DNA of 64,000 bases from Methylocaldum sp. 14B (lineage in GTDB: Bacteria > Pseudomonadota > Gammaproteobacteria > Methylococcales > Methylococcaceae), in contig NZ_MSCV01000001.1 in NCBI RefSeq assembly GCF_002005105.1, positions 62,001-126,000 on the forward strand, in the 5' to 3' direction. Within the stretch, counting starts at the first letter, position 1; each line of letters starts with the position of its first letter. A program made the position numbers and the translations under genes. Shown one piece after another: positions 51,248 to 60,391 of this stretch. The notes under the pieces were generated by a model. It did not search any database and had not been told where the DNA came from. It saw nothing but the letters and a program-made list of their open reading frames with translations.

Positions 51248-52201
51248 TCAGGGATTCTTGCGATCAGCGCGATCCAGGATGAATCGCGCCGTCATTAAAT
51301 CCAGATGGCCGCCGCCGCCGTTTTTGAATAGGGTGATGTCGGCGGGAGACAGTCTGCCGGGATGGATGCCGCGGCATAGCTCGAAGTGATCGGCCAAGAT
51401 ATCCGTCACGGATATCACGCCGTTCCGGATGGGGATGCAGAGTTCGCCGATATGGGCGACAGTGGTCTCGCGGGAGTCGACGAATATCTTGGCTCGCCGG
51501 ATGGCAGTGTCGTCCGCCTCCCGCATATCCGGAGTAAACGCGCCGACCAAGTCCAGGTGGGTTCCGGGCTTGAGCCATTCGCCCAGGATGAGCGGAGCGG
51601 TGGCCATGGTCGCGCAGGAGACGATATCGGCGTCGCGTACCGCTTGTTCCAGGTCCGTCGTGGGGTGTATCGAAGTCCGTAGGCCAGCCAGGGAATCCGC
51701 TAATCTTACCGCACGGCGCGGCGTGCGGTTCCAGATCCATACCGACTCGATCGACGGGCGGACGGCCAGATGCGCTTGAATCAGATGAGGCGCCATGGCG
51801 CCGGCGCCGACCATGAGCAGCCTCTTGGCATCTTCGCGGGCCAGGTGCTTCGCGCCCAGTGCGGAATCGGCGGCCGTTTTCCACAAGGTGAGAGCGGTGC
51901 CATCGAGGCACGCCAAGGGTCGACCGTCCTCGGCGCCGAACAGAACGTAAAGGCCCTGTACCGAGGGGAGTCCACGGGTTTGATTGTCCGGGAAGACCGT
52001 CACCAGCTTCGCTCCGACGCCGAGTTTGCTTTGCCAGGCGGCCCGTACGAGAAAGTGCTGCGTTTGCCCGTCCGTATGCGATCGGCTCAGCAGCAGATCG
52101 TCCATCGCATCGATCTCGCTGCCGTGGGCCGCTTCAAGCCAGGCCACTAGAGACGGATAATCGAGCCGGTCGTTTATTTGTTCGGCGCCGATCCATTTCA
52201 T
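51248..52201 (-). CDS. ornithine cyclodeaminase/mu-crystallin family protein
   Basis: 317 residues. Rossmann GAGAMAPHLIQAHLAV near 135, the family segment SVWIWNRTPRRA, ACLDGTALTLWKTAADSALGAKHLA near 100, and HLDLVGAFTPDMREAD near 220. These enzymes include ornithine cyclodeaminases and pyrroline-2-carboxylate or ketimine reductases. The sequence does not tell which. Isolated gene. Confidence 0.87.
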   Translation of the reverse strand: MKWIGAEQINDRLDYPSLVAWLEAAHGSEIDAMDDLLLSRSHTDGQTQHFLVRAAWQSKLGVGAKLVTVFPDNQTRGLPSVQGLYVLFGAEDGRPLACLDGTALTLWKTAADSALGAKHLAREDAKRLLMVGAGAMAPHLIQAHLAVRPSIESVWIWNRTPRRAVRLADSLAGLRTSIHPTTDLEQAVRDADIVSCATMATAPLILGEWLKPGTHLDLVGAFTPDMREADDTAIRRAKIFVDSRETTVAHIGELCIPIRNGVISVTDILADHFELCRGIHPGRLSPADITLFKNGGGGHLDLMTARFILDRADRKNP

Positions 52202-52347
52202 CCAGGCTCTCCGAAGAATGTTCCTGTAGCGAAGCCTACCACGAATGGCTTGACTTGAAATTCAGTATGATCCCGCCGGGAACGCTATCCGGCGGTTCAG
52301 CTGTCTTATCGACGTATTGATGAGGTTTTGGTTTTCGGAGCCGGGCT

Positions 52348-52869
52348 ATGTCTACCATCGTCTCTCACGCGGCGGTTCCGATCGCGCTGAGCGCCTGTTT
52401 TCCGGATGGCATTCTATCGCCTGAGGTTGTGCTATTGGGTGTCGCCTGCTCGATGATTCCGGATCTGGATGCAGTCGGTTTTGCGTTCGGGGTGCGCTAC
52501 GGTGATCCGTGGGGACACCGCGGCATGACTCACTCCATCTCCTTCGCACTATGCCTCGGAGCGTTATCGATGGCCGTTCTGCCCGGTGAACACAAATCTT
52601 GGCCGGTTTTCGTATTCCTGTTTCTTTCGAGCTTATCCCATCCCGTCATCGACGCCCTCACCGACGGCGGTCTGGGCGTTGCGCTTTTCGCGCCGTTCTC
52701 GAACAAACGTTACTTCTTCGCCTGGCGACCGCTCGCCGTGCCGCCCATAGGAATCTACGCCTTCTTTTCGGCCCGGGGATGGCTTGTGCTTAAAAGCGAG
52801 ATGCGCTGGATTTGGCTGCCCTCGGCCTTGTTATTCGGTGTGGCGCGGGTCGTTAAAGCGCTCTTGTGA
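52348..52869 (+). CDS. DUF457/YdjM-type membrane hydrolase
   Basis: 173 residues with about four helices. The family signature includes SMIPDLDAVGFAFGVRYGDPWGHRGMTHSI (D..D, H..H metal-like residues around 33-62) and LSSLSHPVIDALTDGGLGVALFAPFSNKRY near 93. YdjM of E. coli is SOS-induced; regulation here unknown. It converges with the amidotransferase gene. Confidence 0.88.
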   Translation: MSTIVSHAAVPIALSACFPDGILSPEVVLLGVACSMIPDLDAVGFAFGVRYGDPWGHRGMTHSISFALCLGALSMAVLPGEHKSWPVFVFLFLSSLSHPVIDALTDGGLGVALFAPFSNKRYFFAWRPLAVPPIGIYAFFSARGWLVLKSEMRWIWLPSALLFGVARVVKALL

Positions 52870-52880
52870 TCGTTTTGCCT

Positions 52881-53657
52881 TTAGGCGACATTTAACGGCT
52901 CCCCGTCGTGAAATAGAACCAGCTGGCCGCGGCGCAGTTTGGTCCAGATTTCGTTGTCGGTAAGCGGGAGAGTGGCGATGACAGTCACTTTGTCGTACGG
53001 TGTCGTGAGTTCGCTGAAGTCTACCGTGATGTCCTGATCGACCAGGTGGGCGCAGCCGAACGGCGCTTTGCGCGTGATGAAGTGCAGATTCGTGGAACAG
53101 TGCGCGAAGAGGGAATCGCCGTCGGAAAGAAGATAATTGAAATCGCCGTGTTCCGCGATCTCGGCAGTGATACGCTCGACCACGCCATAGACCTGTTCTC
53201 GGCTCGGGGAACCATGTGGGAACGCCCGACGCAACGCATTCAACAGATAGCAGAAGGCTCTTTCGCTGTCGGTATCGCCGACCGGCTGAAAGACGTCATC
53301 GGGGCGCGGCGGATCGAAATGTTCCAAGGTGCCGTTATGGGCGAAGATCCAGTAACGGCCCCACAGTTCTCTTCGGAAAGGATGGCTGTTCTCAAGGGCA
53401 ATTCGGCCTTTGGTGGCCTTCCGAATATGGGCGATGACGTTGGTCGAATGGATCGGGTAATGGCGCACCAGATCGGCTATCGGCGATTCGACTGTCGCTT
53501 TGGAGTCGACGAATAAGTGGCAACCGCGGCCTTCGAAAAAGGCGATGCCCCAGCCGTCGCGGTGGTGATCGGTCAATCCGCCGCGTACGTGAAATCCCTC
53601 GAACGAGAAACAGATGTCGGTCGGAACATTGCAGTTCATTCCCAAGAGCTGGCACAT
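52881..53657 (-). CDS. class II glutamine amidotransferase (YafJ-like)
   Basis: 258 residues. Cys2 after the initiator Met (MCQLLGMNCNVP) is the Ntn nucleophile. Other motifs: DHHRDGWGIAFFEG near 32, HIRKATKGRIALENSHPF near 77, WIFAHNGTLEHF near 105 and DSERAFCYLLNAL near 130. YafJ-like proteins lack a fused synthetase; the acceptor is unknown. Confidence 0.92.
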   Translation of the reverse strand: MCQLLGMNCNVPTDICFSFEGFHVRGGLTDHHRDGWGIAFFEGRGCHLFVDSKATVESPIADLVRHYPIHSTNVIAHIRKATKGRIALENSHPFRRELWGRYWIFAHNGTLEHFDPPRPDDVFQPVGDTDSERAFCYLLNALRRAFPHGSPSREQVYGVVERITAEIAEHGDFNYLLSDGDSLFAHCSTNLHFITRKAPFGCAHLVDQDITVDFSELTTPYDKVTVIATLPLTDNEIWTKLRRGQLVLFHDGEPLNVA

Positions 53658-53780
53658 GGTGGATACCTACGCGATAGTGATCGACGGGCTCGGGTTTTAG
53701 TATGCCAGAACGGCAGCAAGCAGGCGGCAAGGGGGGCGTCTTGTAGCCCAACTGGATTCCGGTATTAGGCTGCCGTGAGT

Positions 53781-55067
53781 TCAAGCATCTACCAAATCCT
53801 TCAAAGAAAGCCCCTCGGTGGCTTGTGCGCCGCACGTGTGCAGTCTTTCCAATAGATGATCCACGGCGGGGACCGAGAGAGTGTTCTTGTCGATGGACGA
53901 CGTTTCAGCCGGCGACGTTCGTATCGCTTCCAGAATTTCGGATACCGTGATGGCCGACAAATCACGGGCGGGAACAAATCCTTGATCGCCTTCGACCGCG
54001 ACCAGAATCAAATTCCGTGTTTTCAGCGCGTCCAAGATTTTCTCGATCATGAGATCAGGGAGACCGAGGTGCTGGCTTAGGGCGTCGGTCGTCCACGGCT
54101 TTTTTCCCTGATGAAAGTGTTCCGCGATCAGGTACATGATCAAGAAACCGAGGCGTTCGAAGAGCTGATAGCTGAGTTTGACGTCGCGCTCGGCCAGATG
54201 GATGTAGCGCGGATGCTGGTGATAAACCGAAATCTGAGCGCCGATCAATAGAATGAGCCAGCTTACGTAGATCCAGATCATGAATACGATGAGGATCGCG
54301 AAGCCGGAGTAAATGGCGGCGTACCGGGCTGAACTGGCGACGAATTCGGCAAACAGCCAGCCCGCTCCGCGCCAGCCGATGCCGGCCACGATGCCTCCGA
54401 CCAGAGCCGAACGAAAGTTCACGTGGGTGTTCGGAAGAAATCGATAAGCAAAGGTAAAGGCACCGATGATGAGGAGGTACGGAAGAATCAGTCCCAACAG
54501 GTAATACAAGGTTCCGAAAGGTTCCTGACTGATGATTATCTGCGCGATTTCGGTGCTGGCCATGGATGCTATGAGTCCGAGAGCGGAGAAAACCAGCACC
54601 GGCCCCACGAGAAGAACGCTGAGATAATCGCTGAACCGTCTGTGAAAGCTGCGCGATTTCTTGGCCCTCCACACATAGTTGAAAGCCTCCTCGATTTTTT
54701 GCAGTAGAGAGAGAACCGTGTAGAACAGCATGGCGAAACCGACGAAACCCAATACGCCGACCCTAATGTTGCTGACGAATCCAATGATGCGGTTGACGAT
54801 TTCCCTCCCTTGCTGGCCCAACGGCGCCACCAGTTCCAGCAGGAGCGGCTCCATTTGGTTGTGTACGCCGAACGCGGCGAGTACCGAAAAGCTGACCGCC
54901 AGGAGCGGGGTCAACGACAGCAGGGTCGTATAGACCAGACTCATGGCGCGGTAGTCCAGGCCGCCTTCCTGTATGTCTCTGATCAGCCTCTTGATCAAAG
55001 CTTTTACGTAGGCGAACCGGTTCCGTAGCGAAGACTGGTCAATCGATACCCAAGGCCAGCTTTTCAT
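53781..55067 (-). CDS. YihY/BrkB family membrane protein, paralogue 2
   Basis: From ATG 55067 (MKSWPWVSID) 428 residues; an upstream ATG at 55133 is less likely. It aligns along its length with the protein at 37069-38442: DYRAMSLVYTTLLSLTPLLAV, FVGFAMLFYTVLSLLQKIEEAF, IVAGIGWRGAGWLFAEF, then a soluble tail with WTTDALSQHLGLPDLMIEKI. The tail ends differently (SLKDLVDA). Function unknown. Confidence 0.9.
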   Translation of the reverse strand: MKSWPWVSIDQSSLRNRFAYVKALIKRLIRDIQEGGLDYRAMSLVYTTLLSLTPLLAVSFSVLAAFGVHNQMEPLLLELVAPLGQQGREIVNRIIGFVSNIRVGVLGFVGFAMLFYTVLSLLQKIEEAFNYVWRAKKSRSFHRRFSDYLSVLLVGPVLVFSALGLIASMASTEIAQIIISQEPFGTLYYLLGLILPYLLIIGAFTFAYRFLPNTHVNFRSALVGGIVAGIGWRGAGWLFAEFVASSARYAAIYSGFAILIVFMIWIYVSWLILLIGAQISVYHQHPRYIHLAERDVKLSYQLFERLGFLIMYLIAEHFHQGKKPWTTDALSQHLGLPDLMIEKILDALKTRNLILVAVEGDQGFVPARDLSAITVSEILEAIRTSPAETSSIDKNTLSVPAVDHLLERLHTCGAQATEGLSLKDLVDA

Positions 55068-55302
55068 GACGTTTGATCCAGGAGGCTGTTTGCTGCAAAG
55101 GGCATTGATAATGATTTTTGGACAGAGCGGCAACAGGAATGTGCGCGGACGCCGAATCCCGGATTCAGCCCGGCAGGGTCGTGACGAAGGTATCGCAAGC
55201 GCCGCGTCCTTTGTGGGGCAGGGAAGGAGGCCACCTTTTTCCGCGTCGTTGAAGTCCCGTGGACGGGCCGCTCCGACGACCGTGAAACCCAGGCCTGAAA
55301 AG

Positions 55303-56031
55303 CTACTGAGATGAATCGGTGGAGCGCGCGAGCAACTTGCCCAGGATCTCGAAATCCTCCTGGAGGGTGGCGGCGATCCAATCGAAACGCAAGGCGGCGG
55401 CAGGATGATAAGTTACGAAATAGCTTCGTCCGTTGCGCGGCTGCGTGGTTCCATGCAAGTCGGAAACGGTCGCGGTATCGCCCAGCATCTGACGTGCGGC
55501 GACTTGGCCAAGCAGCACGATGACCTTGGGCGAGATCAGCTCGAGTTGACGCTCCAGCCACAAATTCGTGCAGGTTTTCAGCTCGTCGCGCCGGGGCGTG
55601 CGGTTGTTCGGCGGACGGCATTTGACGCAGTTGGTAATGAACAGCCTGTCGCGGGCGATGCCCTGACCTCGAAGGAGCGTGTCGAGATACCGGCCTGCGG
55701 GGCCGACAAACGGCCGGCCAGCCGCATCCTCTTTGCCGCCCGGGCCTTCGCCCAACACCATGATTTCGGCATTTACCGGTCCTTCGCCAGGGACTGCGTG
55801 TCGGCGGCTCTCGTGAAGCCGACATGCGACACACAGGCGAATGCCGCCGGCAAGATTTTCGAGTTGTTCGGACGAGTCTCTCAAGTCCTCTATCGCCATA
55901 TATGCGGAATCCACGATCCACGGGCCTCTACTTCGCAGACACAGCCCCAACGCATTAAGTTCATCATCCAGCCAATTTGCCTCCCGGTTCGGAGGGAAAT
56001 GGTGCCTGAACGCTGGGGGTATACAGAACAT
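55303..56031 (-). CDS. family 4 uracil-DNA glycosylase
   Basis: 242 residues. Iron-sulphur cysteines: CVACRLHESRRHAVPGEG (about 68-85), then NCVKCRPPNNRTPRRDE and the TCTNLW segment. Motif 1 is VLGEGPGGKEDAAGRPFVGPAG, motif 2 is VTYHPAAALRF with the His. The N-terminal piece LDDELNALGLCL supports the long start. It removes uracil from DNA. Confidence 0.93.
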   Translation of the reverse strand: MFCIPPAFRHHFPPNREANWLDDELNALGLCLRSRGPWIVDSAYMAIEDLRDSSEQLENLAGGIRLCVACRLHESRRHAVPGEGPVNAEIMVLGEGPGGKEDAAGRPFVGPAGRYLDTLLRGQGIARDRLFITNCVKCRPPNNRTPRRDELKTCTNLWLERQLELISPKVIVLLGQVAARQMLGDTATVSDLHGTTQPRNGRSYFVTYHPAAALRFDWIAATLQEDFEILGKLLARSTDSSQ

Positions 56032-56240
56032 CGGCTTTCAGTCTGTGGTCTACCGGATGAGTTTGATCCGCAAATTTGTTAATCTGAGATTTGCTAGCTC
56101 AGCGCGGATCAACTCGGTTCCGTTCCGCGCATAGACCAGGAATGGTCGGCTACCTCGCAAACCGGGGATCTCTCCAATAGGCGAGCTTCCAAGGAGTTGG
56201 CTTGCGAGGTGTGATTTCAATCAGGACGACGAGGTGGCAC

Positions 56241-56972
56241 ATGGCTAATTTAGGAAAGGGCAGCATTTCTCCTATCGCGCGGCATCCCGCGGCTCGGGTG
56301 TTTGAGGAGGACACCGGCGATGCATTGGCAGGCCTTGACATGGCGGGTTTGGAAACGGTTTTTCGAGGAGGCAAGCGAAAATCGTTCGCCGCCAAACAAA
56401 TCATCTTCAGAGAAGGCGATCCGGCCGATACCGTGCTGGCGATTGTGCAGGGCTTAGTGAAGCTTATCAGCTATTCGCCCGACGGGAGGGCCCGTATCGT
56501 TCGGCTTCATGCCAAATGTGCATTTCTCGGTCTCGGGGGATTGATCGAACCGACGTATCAGCATACGGCGGTGGCGGTCGATCAGGTGGAAGTGATTTGT
56601 GCGCCGTTGCGAACGATTGCCCAGCTCAAGAAAGATAATCCTTATTTGTATTGTCGGCTCATCGAGTGCTGGTACCAGCATCTGAAGAGTGCCGACATCT
56701 GGATTACCGACTTTTCCACCGGATCGATAAAGGCGCGCGTCGCCCGGTTGGTGAACTTCCTGGCGGCCATTCAAAACGATACTTCGACATCGACTGCGGT
56801 AACTCTGCTGACCTGCGAGGAAATGGCTGCGATTCTCGGCGTTACGGTTGAAAGCGTCAGCCGAGTTCTGGCGGAATTCAAGCGCTCACGCATGCTTCGC
56901 GCCATAAAATGCAAGCCGGCGAAGAGATACGAAACTAACATCCCCGCTCTCAAGCATGTAGCGCAAATCTGA
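56241..56972 (+). CDS. Crp/Fnr family transcriptional regulator
   Basis: Start 56241 has GAGG six bases upstream; 243 residues. The cyclic-nucleotide-binding fold spans about 35-150 (KSFAAKQIIFREGDPADTVLAIVQGLVKLI). The cAMP-contact motif is not conserved, and no cluster of N-terminal cysteines as in FNR is seen. The C-terminal HTH is LTCEEMAAILGVTVESVSRVLAEFKR near 198. The signal is unknown. It stands alone. Confidence 0.9.
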   Translation: MANLGKGSISPIARHPAARVFEEDTGDALAGLDMAGLETVFRGGKRKSFAAKQIIFREGDPADTVLAIVQGLVKLISYSPDGRARIVRLHAKCAFLGLGGLIEPTYQHTAVAVDQVEVICAPLRTIAQLKKDNPYLYCRLIECWYQHLKSADIWITDFSTGSIKARVARLVNFLAAIQNDTSTSTAVTLLTCEEMAAILGVTVESVSRVLAEFKRSRMLRAIKCKPAKRYETNIPALKHVAQI

Positions 56973-56990
56973 GTGCTTGGCAGTCTGAAT

Positions 56991-57026
56991 AATCCGCCTG
57001 CCGCAGACAGTGTCGGCGGGCGGATT
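56991..57026. terminator. 13-bp hairpin between convergent genes
   Basis: AATCCGCCTGCCG (56991-57003) pairs with CGGCGGGCGGATT (57014-57026), with one G.U pair and a 10-base loop. It lies between the regulator stop and the stop of the opposed membrane gene. There is no strong T-run on either side, so termination is likely but not certain. Confidence 0.45.
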
Positions 57027-57029
57027 GGT

Positions 57030-57518
57030 TCAGTCTCTCGTAATACTACGAAATAAGCGTTGCCTTAGATGCGGGCTGGCGCCAAGAACCAGCCCCGCAA
57101 CCAAGGCCGCGATCGCGATATCGCTGGTTCGAATATTGGCTGCACCGAGCGCATCAGTTACGGTAGCGCGCAGTGTGTCGGGAATGGCGGAGGGAGGCTG
57201 GGGCGCGGCCGCAAGGGAGGCTCTCGACGACGACGGCGGCAACGGCGCCGCTCTGCCCTGTTTGGTAAAAGATCGCGCAATAACCCATAACGCGATGAAA
57301 GCGATCACAATCATGGCGACGCCGACGATTACTCCGGCGACCCAAGGCTCCAGCATCGCCTCCAGCGATAAATAGACGCCAAGCAACGCGAAAACCAAGC
57401 CGCCGAATGCGGCCAATGTGGCGAAAATTGCCAGGGAGAGCAGTACCGCCGATCGGCTCAGCCCCTGCCAAAGCTTTGCTTTTTCCGCAGCGACGATGTC
57501 TGTGAATGATCGCATCAC
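57030..57518 (-). CDS. YqjE/holin-superfamily membrane protein
   Basis: 162 residues. Two adjacent helices (about 25-50 and 58-82: LAIFATLAAFGGLVFALLGVYL, VAGVIVGVAMIVIAFIALWVIA) form the YqjE/Holin-X pattern, followed by a Ser/Ala/Pro linker and a third hydrophobic stretch (IAIAALVAGLVLGA). It follows the DUF883 gene by 15 bases, as yqjE follows yqjD in E. coli. Confidence 0.8.
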   Translation of the reverse strand: MMRSFTDIVAAEKAKLWQGLSRSAVLLSLAIFATLAAFGGLVFALLGVYLSLEAMLEPWVAGVIVGVAMIVIAFIALWVIARSFTKQGRAAPLPPSSSRASLAAAPQPPSAIPDTLRATVTDALGAANIRTSDIAIAALVAGLVLGASPHLRQRLFRSITRD

Positions 57519-57533
57519 GGCAGCGGCCCGCCG

Positions 57534-57812
57534 TTAGCGACGGGTACCAAGCAACGTGCCGATTGCGAAGCCTGTGCCGAAGGCCACTAAGAGACTGGCC
57601 AAGGGGCGTGACTCTACATATTGCTCTACGCTTTCCTGGGCCGCCATCGCGTGGCCGCGAGCGCGTTCACCGACCTCCCGAGCTCTTGCGTAAGCGGTTC
57701 GTCCTTGCTCGACGCCCAAATCCTTCATCGCAGCCATCAAGTTGCCCATGTCGGCTTTGAGGGTGGCCAAGTCTTGCTTCAGATCTTTGGTGATGTCTTC
57801 CGTTGTTGCCAT
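57534..57812 (-). CDS. DUF883/YqjD-like protein
   Basis: 92 residues. An amphipathic helical part (TEDITKDLKQDLATLKADMG, then RAREVGERARGHAMAAQESV) leads to a C-terminal helix with glycine zipper LVAFGTGFAIGTLLGTRR. That is the ElaB/YqjD/YgaM layout: ribosome-associated inner-membrane proteins in E. coli. A GGAGG precedes the ATG. Confidence 0.88.
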   Translation of the reverse strand: MATTEDITKDLKQDLATLKADMGNLMAAMKDLGVEQGRTAYARAREVGERARGHAMAAQESVEQYVESRPLASLLVAFGTGFAIGTLLGTRR

Positions 57813-58308
57813 CGCTGACCTCCAGCTGTATCAGGGTTGTTTGGTTGCCGACCGAAGGGTGGTTTTGCTGCAACTTAATCCCTTCAAACACCGCCGGCAT
57901 TTAGAAAAATCAACTACAGGCTCGATTCTTCCGCCGCAGCGCTGAGTGGTTTGTTGGCGTTTTACCGGCTTCGGAAAAACGGCAAGAGATAAGCCGGTCG
58001 ACTTGCGGATATAGATCGTCTCATAACCGACCGGGTACCTGCGTTGGACCCGGAAATGAAGCCGAAAGTTGCTTTATTAACCCGGCCTATAAATATAGGT
58101 TGGGTTAATCCGGGGCAGGGATGCCCCGGCGCGGCGACAAGCCGCGTGAGCCCAGGCCGGGCGTGTACCGGGCCTGGGCGGCGGCCCGAAATACCAGGAG
58201 GGTATTTACGGGCCTGATCAATAAGATGGCGCGCGCGTTGTGGTTTTCTGTCTAACTTTATTTAGAAAACAAAAGCTTGAGGGCTTCTTCGGGATGGGCG
58301 AAGTTTCT
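57813..58308. other. 496-base gap holding repeat copy A3
   Basis: No supported gene. The first about 260 bases contain the upstream region of the DUF883 gene. Repeat A3 covers 58076-58224. The last 84 bases lie downstream of ssb and show only weak short hairpins. Confidence 0.5.
58076..58224 (+). repeat. five-hairpin interspersed repeat, copy A3
   Basis: 149 bases on the plus strand, almost identical to A1 and A2. In the first stem the right arm has TT in place of CC (ATAGGTTGGG), turning two G-C pairs into G.U pairs. The end reads GATCAATAA instead of GATTAATAA. It lies downstream of ssb, in the opposite direction to ssb. Confidence 0.93.
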
Positions 58309-58788
58309 TTAGAACGGAATATCGTCGTCGAAGTCGTCCATGCCGCCGAATCCGGGCTCCGGCTGCGGGGCTTGCTTCGAAGATCCCGAAGATGGCGGCG
58401 CATAACGATCGGATTCTCCGCGCCCGCCCGAGCCGGCCGAAGGACCACCGGCGCGGTCCAGCATCTGCATCTGATCGGCGATGATTTCGGTGGTATAGCG
58501 GTCTTGGCCGTTCTTGTCCTGCCATTTGCGCGTGCGCAGACTGCCCTCGATGTATACCTTGCTGCCTTTCTTCAAATATTCTCCGGCGATCTCGGCCAGC
58601 TTTCGGTAGCACACGACCTGGTGCCATTCGGTGCGTTCCTGCTGTTGGCCGGTCTGCTGGTCTTTCCATGTTTCGCTCGTGGCGATCCGTAGACTGGTAA
58701 CCGCGCCTCCGTTGGGCATGTAACGCACTTCCGGATCGGAACCTAGGTTGCCGATGAGTATGACTTTGTTGACGCCGCGAGTGGCCAT
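58309..58788 (-). CDS. ssb: single-stranded DNA-binding protein
   Basis: 159 residues. OB-fold start [20 protein letters not shown], then [20 protein letters not shown] and [19 protein letters not shown] Gly/Ser/Pro-rich linker leads to the acidic tip DDFDDDIPF used for partner binding. Gene order ssb, MFS exporter, uvrA is the one known in Pseudomonas. Confidence 0.96.
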   Translation of the reverse strand: MATRGVNKVILIGNLGSDPEVRYMPNGGAVTSLRIATSETWKDQQTGQQQERTEWHQVVCYRKLAEIAGEYLKKGSKVYIEGSLRTRKWQDKNGQDRYTTEIIADQMQMLDRAGGPSAGSGGRGESDRYAPPSSGSSKQAPQPEPGFGGMDDFDDDIPF

Positions 58789-58863
58789 ATTAAGGTATCT
58801 CCGATCGATGATACGGTTGAGAATTTAAACAGATATTAGACTTGCCGCTATAGCTGAAGTTCT

Positions 58864-58883
58864 TAATTTTTAAGTAAAAATTA
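58864..58883. promoter_or_regulatory. AT-rich palindrome upstream of ssb
   Basis: TAATTTTT and AAAAATTA around AAGT, a perfect 8-bp inverted repeat, 76 bases upstream of the ssb start. It may be an operator or part of the promoter. It does not fit the LexA box pattern CTGT-N8-ACAG. Confidence 0.35.
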
Positions 58884-58928
58884 CAGGTTTCGTCAGATTT
58901 CGAAAGACTGTCGGAAGCCTTGGCATGC

Positions 58929-60320
58929 TCATGCAGCGACTTCCTGCAACAATCCGCTCAGCGCCATGCGATCCAGCTTCTCTTTGTCGATTTTCAGGTA
59001 AGCCACGCCGTCTTCGGCCAGGACTACGGCTTCGGCAACTCCCGGCACTTGAAGCAATCGTCTGGACAAACTGGAAGCTTGGTCATGACTCAATCCGTTC
59101 ACGTTAACCAGGAGGCTGCTCAAACCTCGGGGAGCTTTCATACCGATGGCAAATATAAACCATAGCAGAGCGACGGCGGCGCAGAACAGGAAGACATAAG
59201 GTATTCCGTAGCGGCCGTAAATCCAGCCGCCACCAGCTCCGCCCACGAAGGCGCCCAAAAATTGAGCCGTGGAATAAACGCCCATGGCAGTACCCTTGAG
59301 GTCGAGAGGAGCGGTCTTCGACACCAACGAAGGGAGGGTGGCTTCCAAAAGATTAAAGCCGGTGAAGAACAGGTAAAGAAGCCCGGATATGATCCAGAAA
59401 TCGTGTTGAAGCCAAGTAAACCCTACGTCCGAAAGGACGATTAACGCGATGAAAGAGACGAATACCGCTTTCATCTTGCGTTTCTTCTCCGCGAGAATCA
59501 CGAAAGGAACCATGCTGGCAAGGGCAAGTCCAAAGACGGGCAAATAGATGTGCCAGTGGTTGGCCGTTTCCATCTGTAGCGAATCGCGCAAAATCAGCGG
59601 AAGAACTACGAAAGTAGCGGTCAAGACGAGATGCAGACAGAAGATGCCTAGGTCTAACCGCAGAAGTTCGCGATTTGCCAGGACTGTCTTCAAAGATGCC
59701 GGACGCACTTCCGTATCCCGGTGAAAACGGCTCACGGCCGGCGTCGGCACAACGCTGTACAGCACCACGATACCGAGCAGAGCCAATGCCGTGATAATCC
59801 AGAAAAGACCGTGAAGCCCTACCCAGCCGGAGAGGACCGGGCCGATCACCATAGATAGCGCGAAGGACATCCCGATGCTGATGCCGATCAAGGCCATCGC
59901 TTTGGTGCGGTGTTCTTCGCGGGTAAGATCGGCGGCCAAGGCCATGATGACCCCGGCGACAGCGCCGGCCCCCTGTAGAGCCCGGCCGGCAATGATGCCG
60001 TAGATCGAATCGGACAGGGCGGCGAGCGCGCTGCCGGCGGCAAAGAGCAGCAAGCCGAGCACGATCAGGCGTTTCCGCCCATAGCGGTCGGACCAGAGGC
60101 CGAAGGGAATCTGAAAGATCGCTTGGGTCAAGCCGTAAGCGCTGATGGCGAATCCGACCAATTGCGGCGAAGCGTCCGGAAGCTCGCGGGCGAATACCGA
60201 GAGAACCGGCAGGATCAGGAACATGCCCAGCATTCTCAACATGTAAATAGCGGCCAGAGACAAGCTGGCGCGCACCTCGGCTCGGGTCATCGGAGTGTCG
60301 AGTTGCAAGGTCGGATTCAA
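58929..60320 (-). CDS. MFS exporter with C-terminal YajR-type domain
   Basis: 463 residues, starting at TTG 60320 with a strong AAGGAG eight bases upstream. Twelve helices with motif [18 protein letters not shown] near 75 and motif C-like [17 protein letters not shown]. After the last helix, about residues 390-463 form a small ferredoxin-like domain ([24 protein letters not shown]), as in YajR. Efflux substrate unknown. Divergent from uvrA. Confidence 0.9.
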   Translation of the reverse strand: MNPTLQLDTPMTRAEVRASLSLAAIYMLRMLGMFLILPVLSVFARELPDASPQLVGFAISAYGLTQAIFQIPFGLWSDRYGRKRLIVLGLLLFAAGSALAALSDSIYGIIAGRALQGAGAVAGVIMALAADLTREEHRTKAMALIGISIGMSFALSMVIGPVLSGWVGLHGLFWIITALALLGIVVLYSVVPTPAVSRFHRDTEVRPASLKTVLANRELLRLDLGIFCLHLVLTATFVVLPLILRDSLQMETANHWHIYLPVFGLALASMVPFVILAEKKRKMKAVFVSFIALIVLSDVGFTWLQHDFWIISGLLYLFFTGFNLLEATLPSLVSKTAPLDLKGTAMGVYSTAQFLGAFVGGAGGGWIYGRYGIPYVFLFCAAVALLWFIFAIGMKAPRGLSSLLVNVNGLSHDQASSLSRRLLQVPGVAEAVVLAEDGVAYLKIDKEKLDRMALSGLLQEVAA

Positions 60321-60333
60321 GCAATATGCTCCT

Positions 60334-60374
60334 TTGCGAGTGGCGGGAATCGGCCTATAGTAACAGGTTCTGTT
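60334..60374 (+). promoter_or_regulatory. uvrA promoter with overlapping palindrome
   Basis: TTGCGA (60334-60339), a 16-base spacer and TATAGT (60356-60361) give a good sigma70 promoter. AACAG-GTT-CTGTT (60362-60374) is a perfect inverted repeat lying on the expected start site, where a repressor could act. It is not the canonical SOS box. Confidence 0.5.
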
Positions 60375-60391
60375 TTGCGCTTGAATTTTGC

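Noticed and set aside
58789..58928. Possible LexA box upstream of ssb
   Set aside because: CTGT occurs on the minus strand but the ACAG partner at the right spacing is missing.
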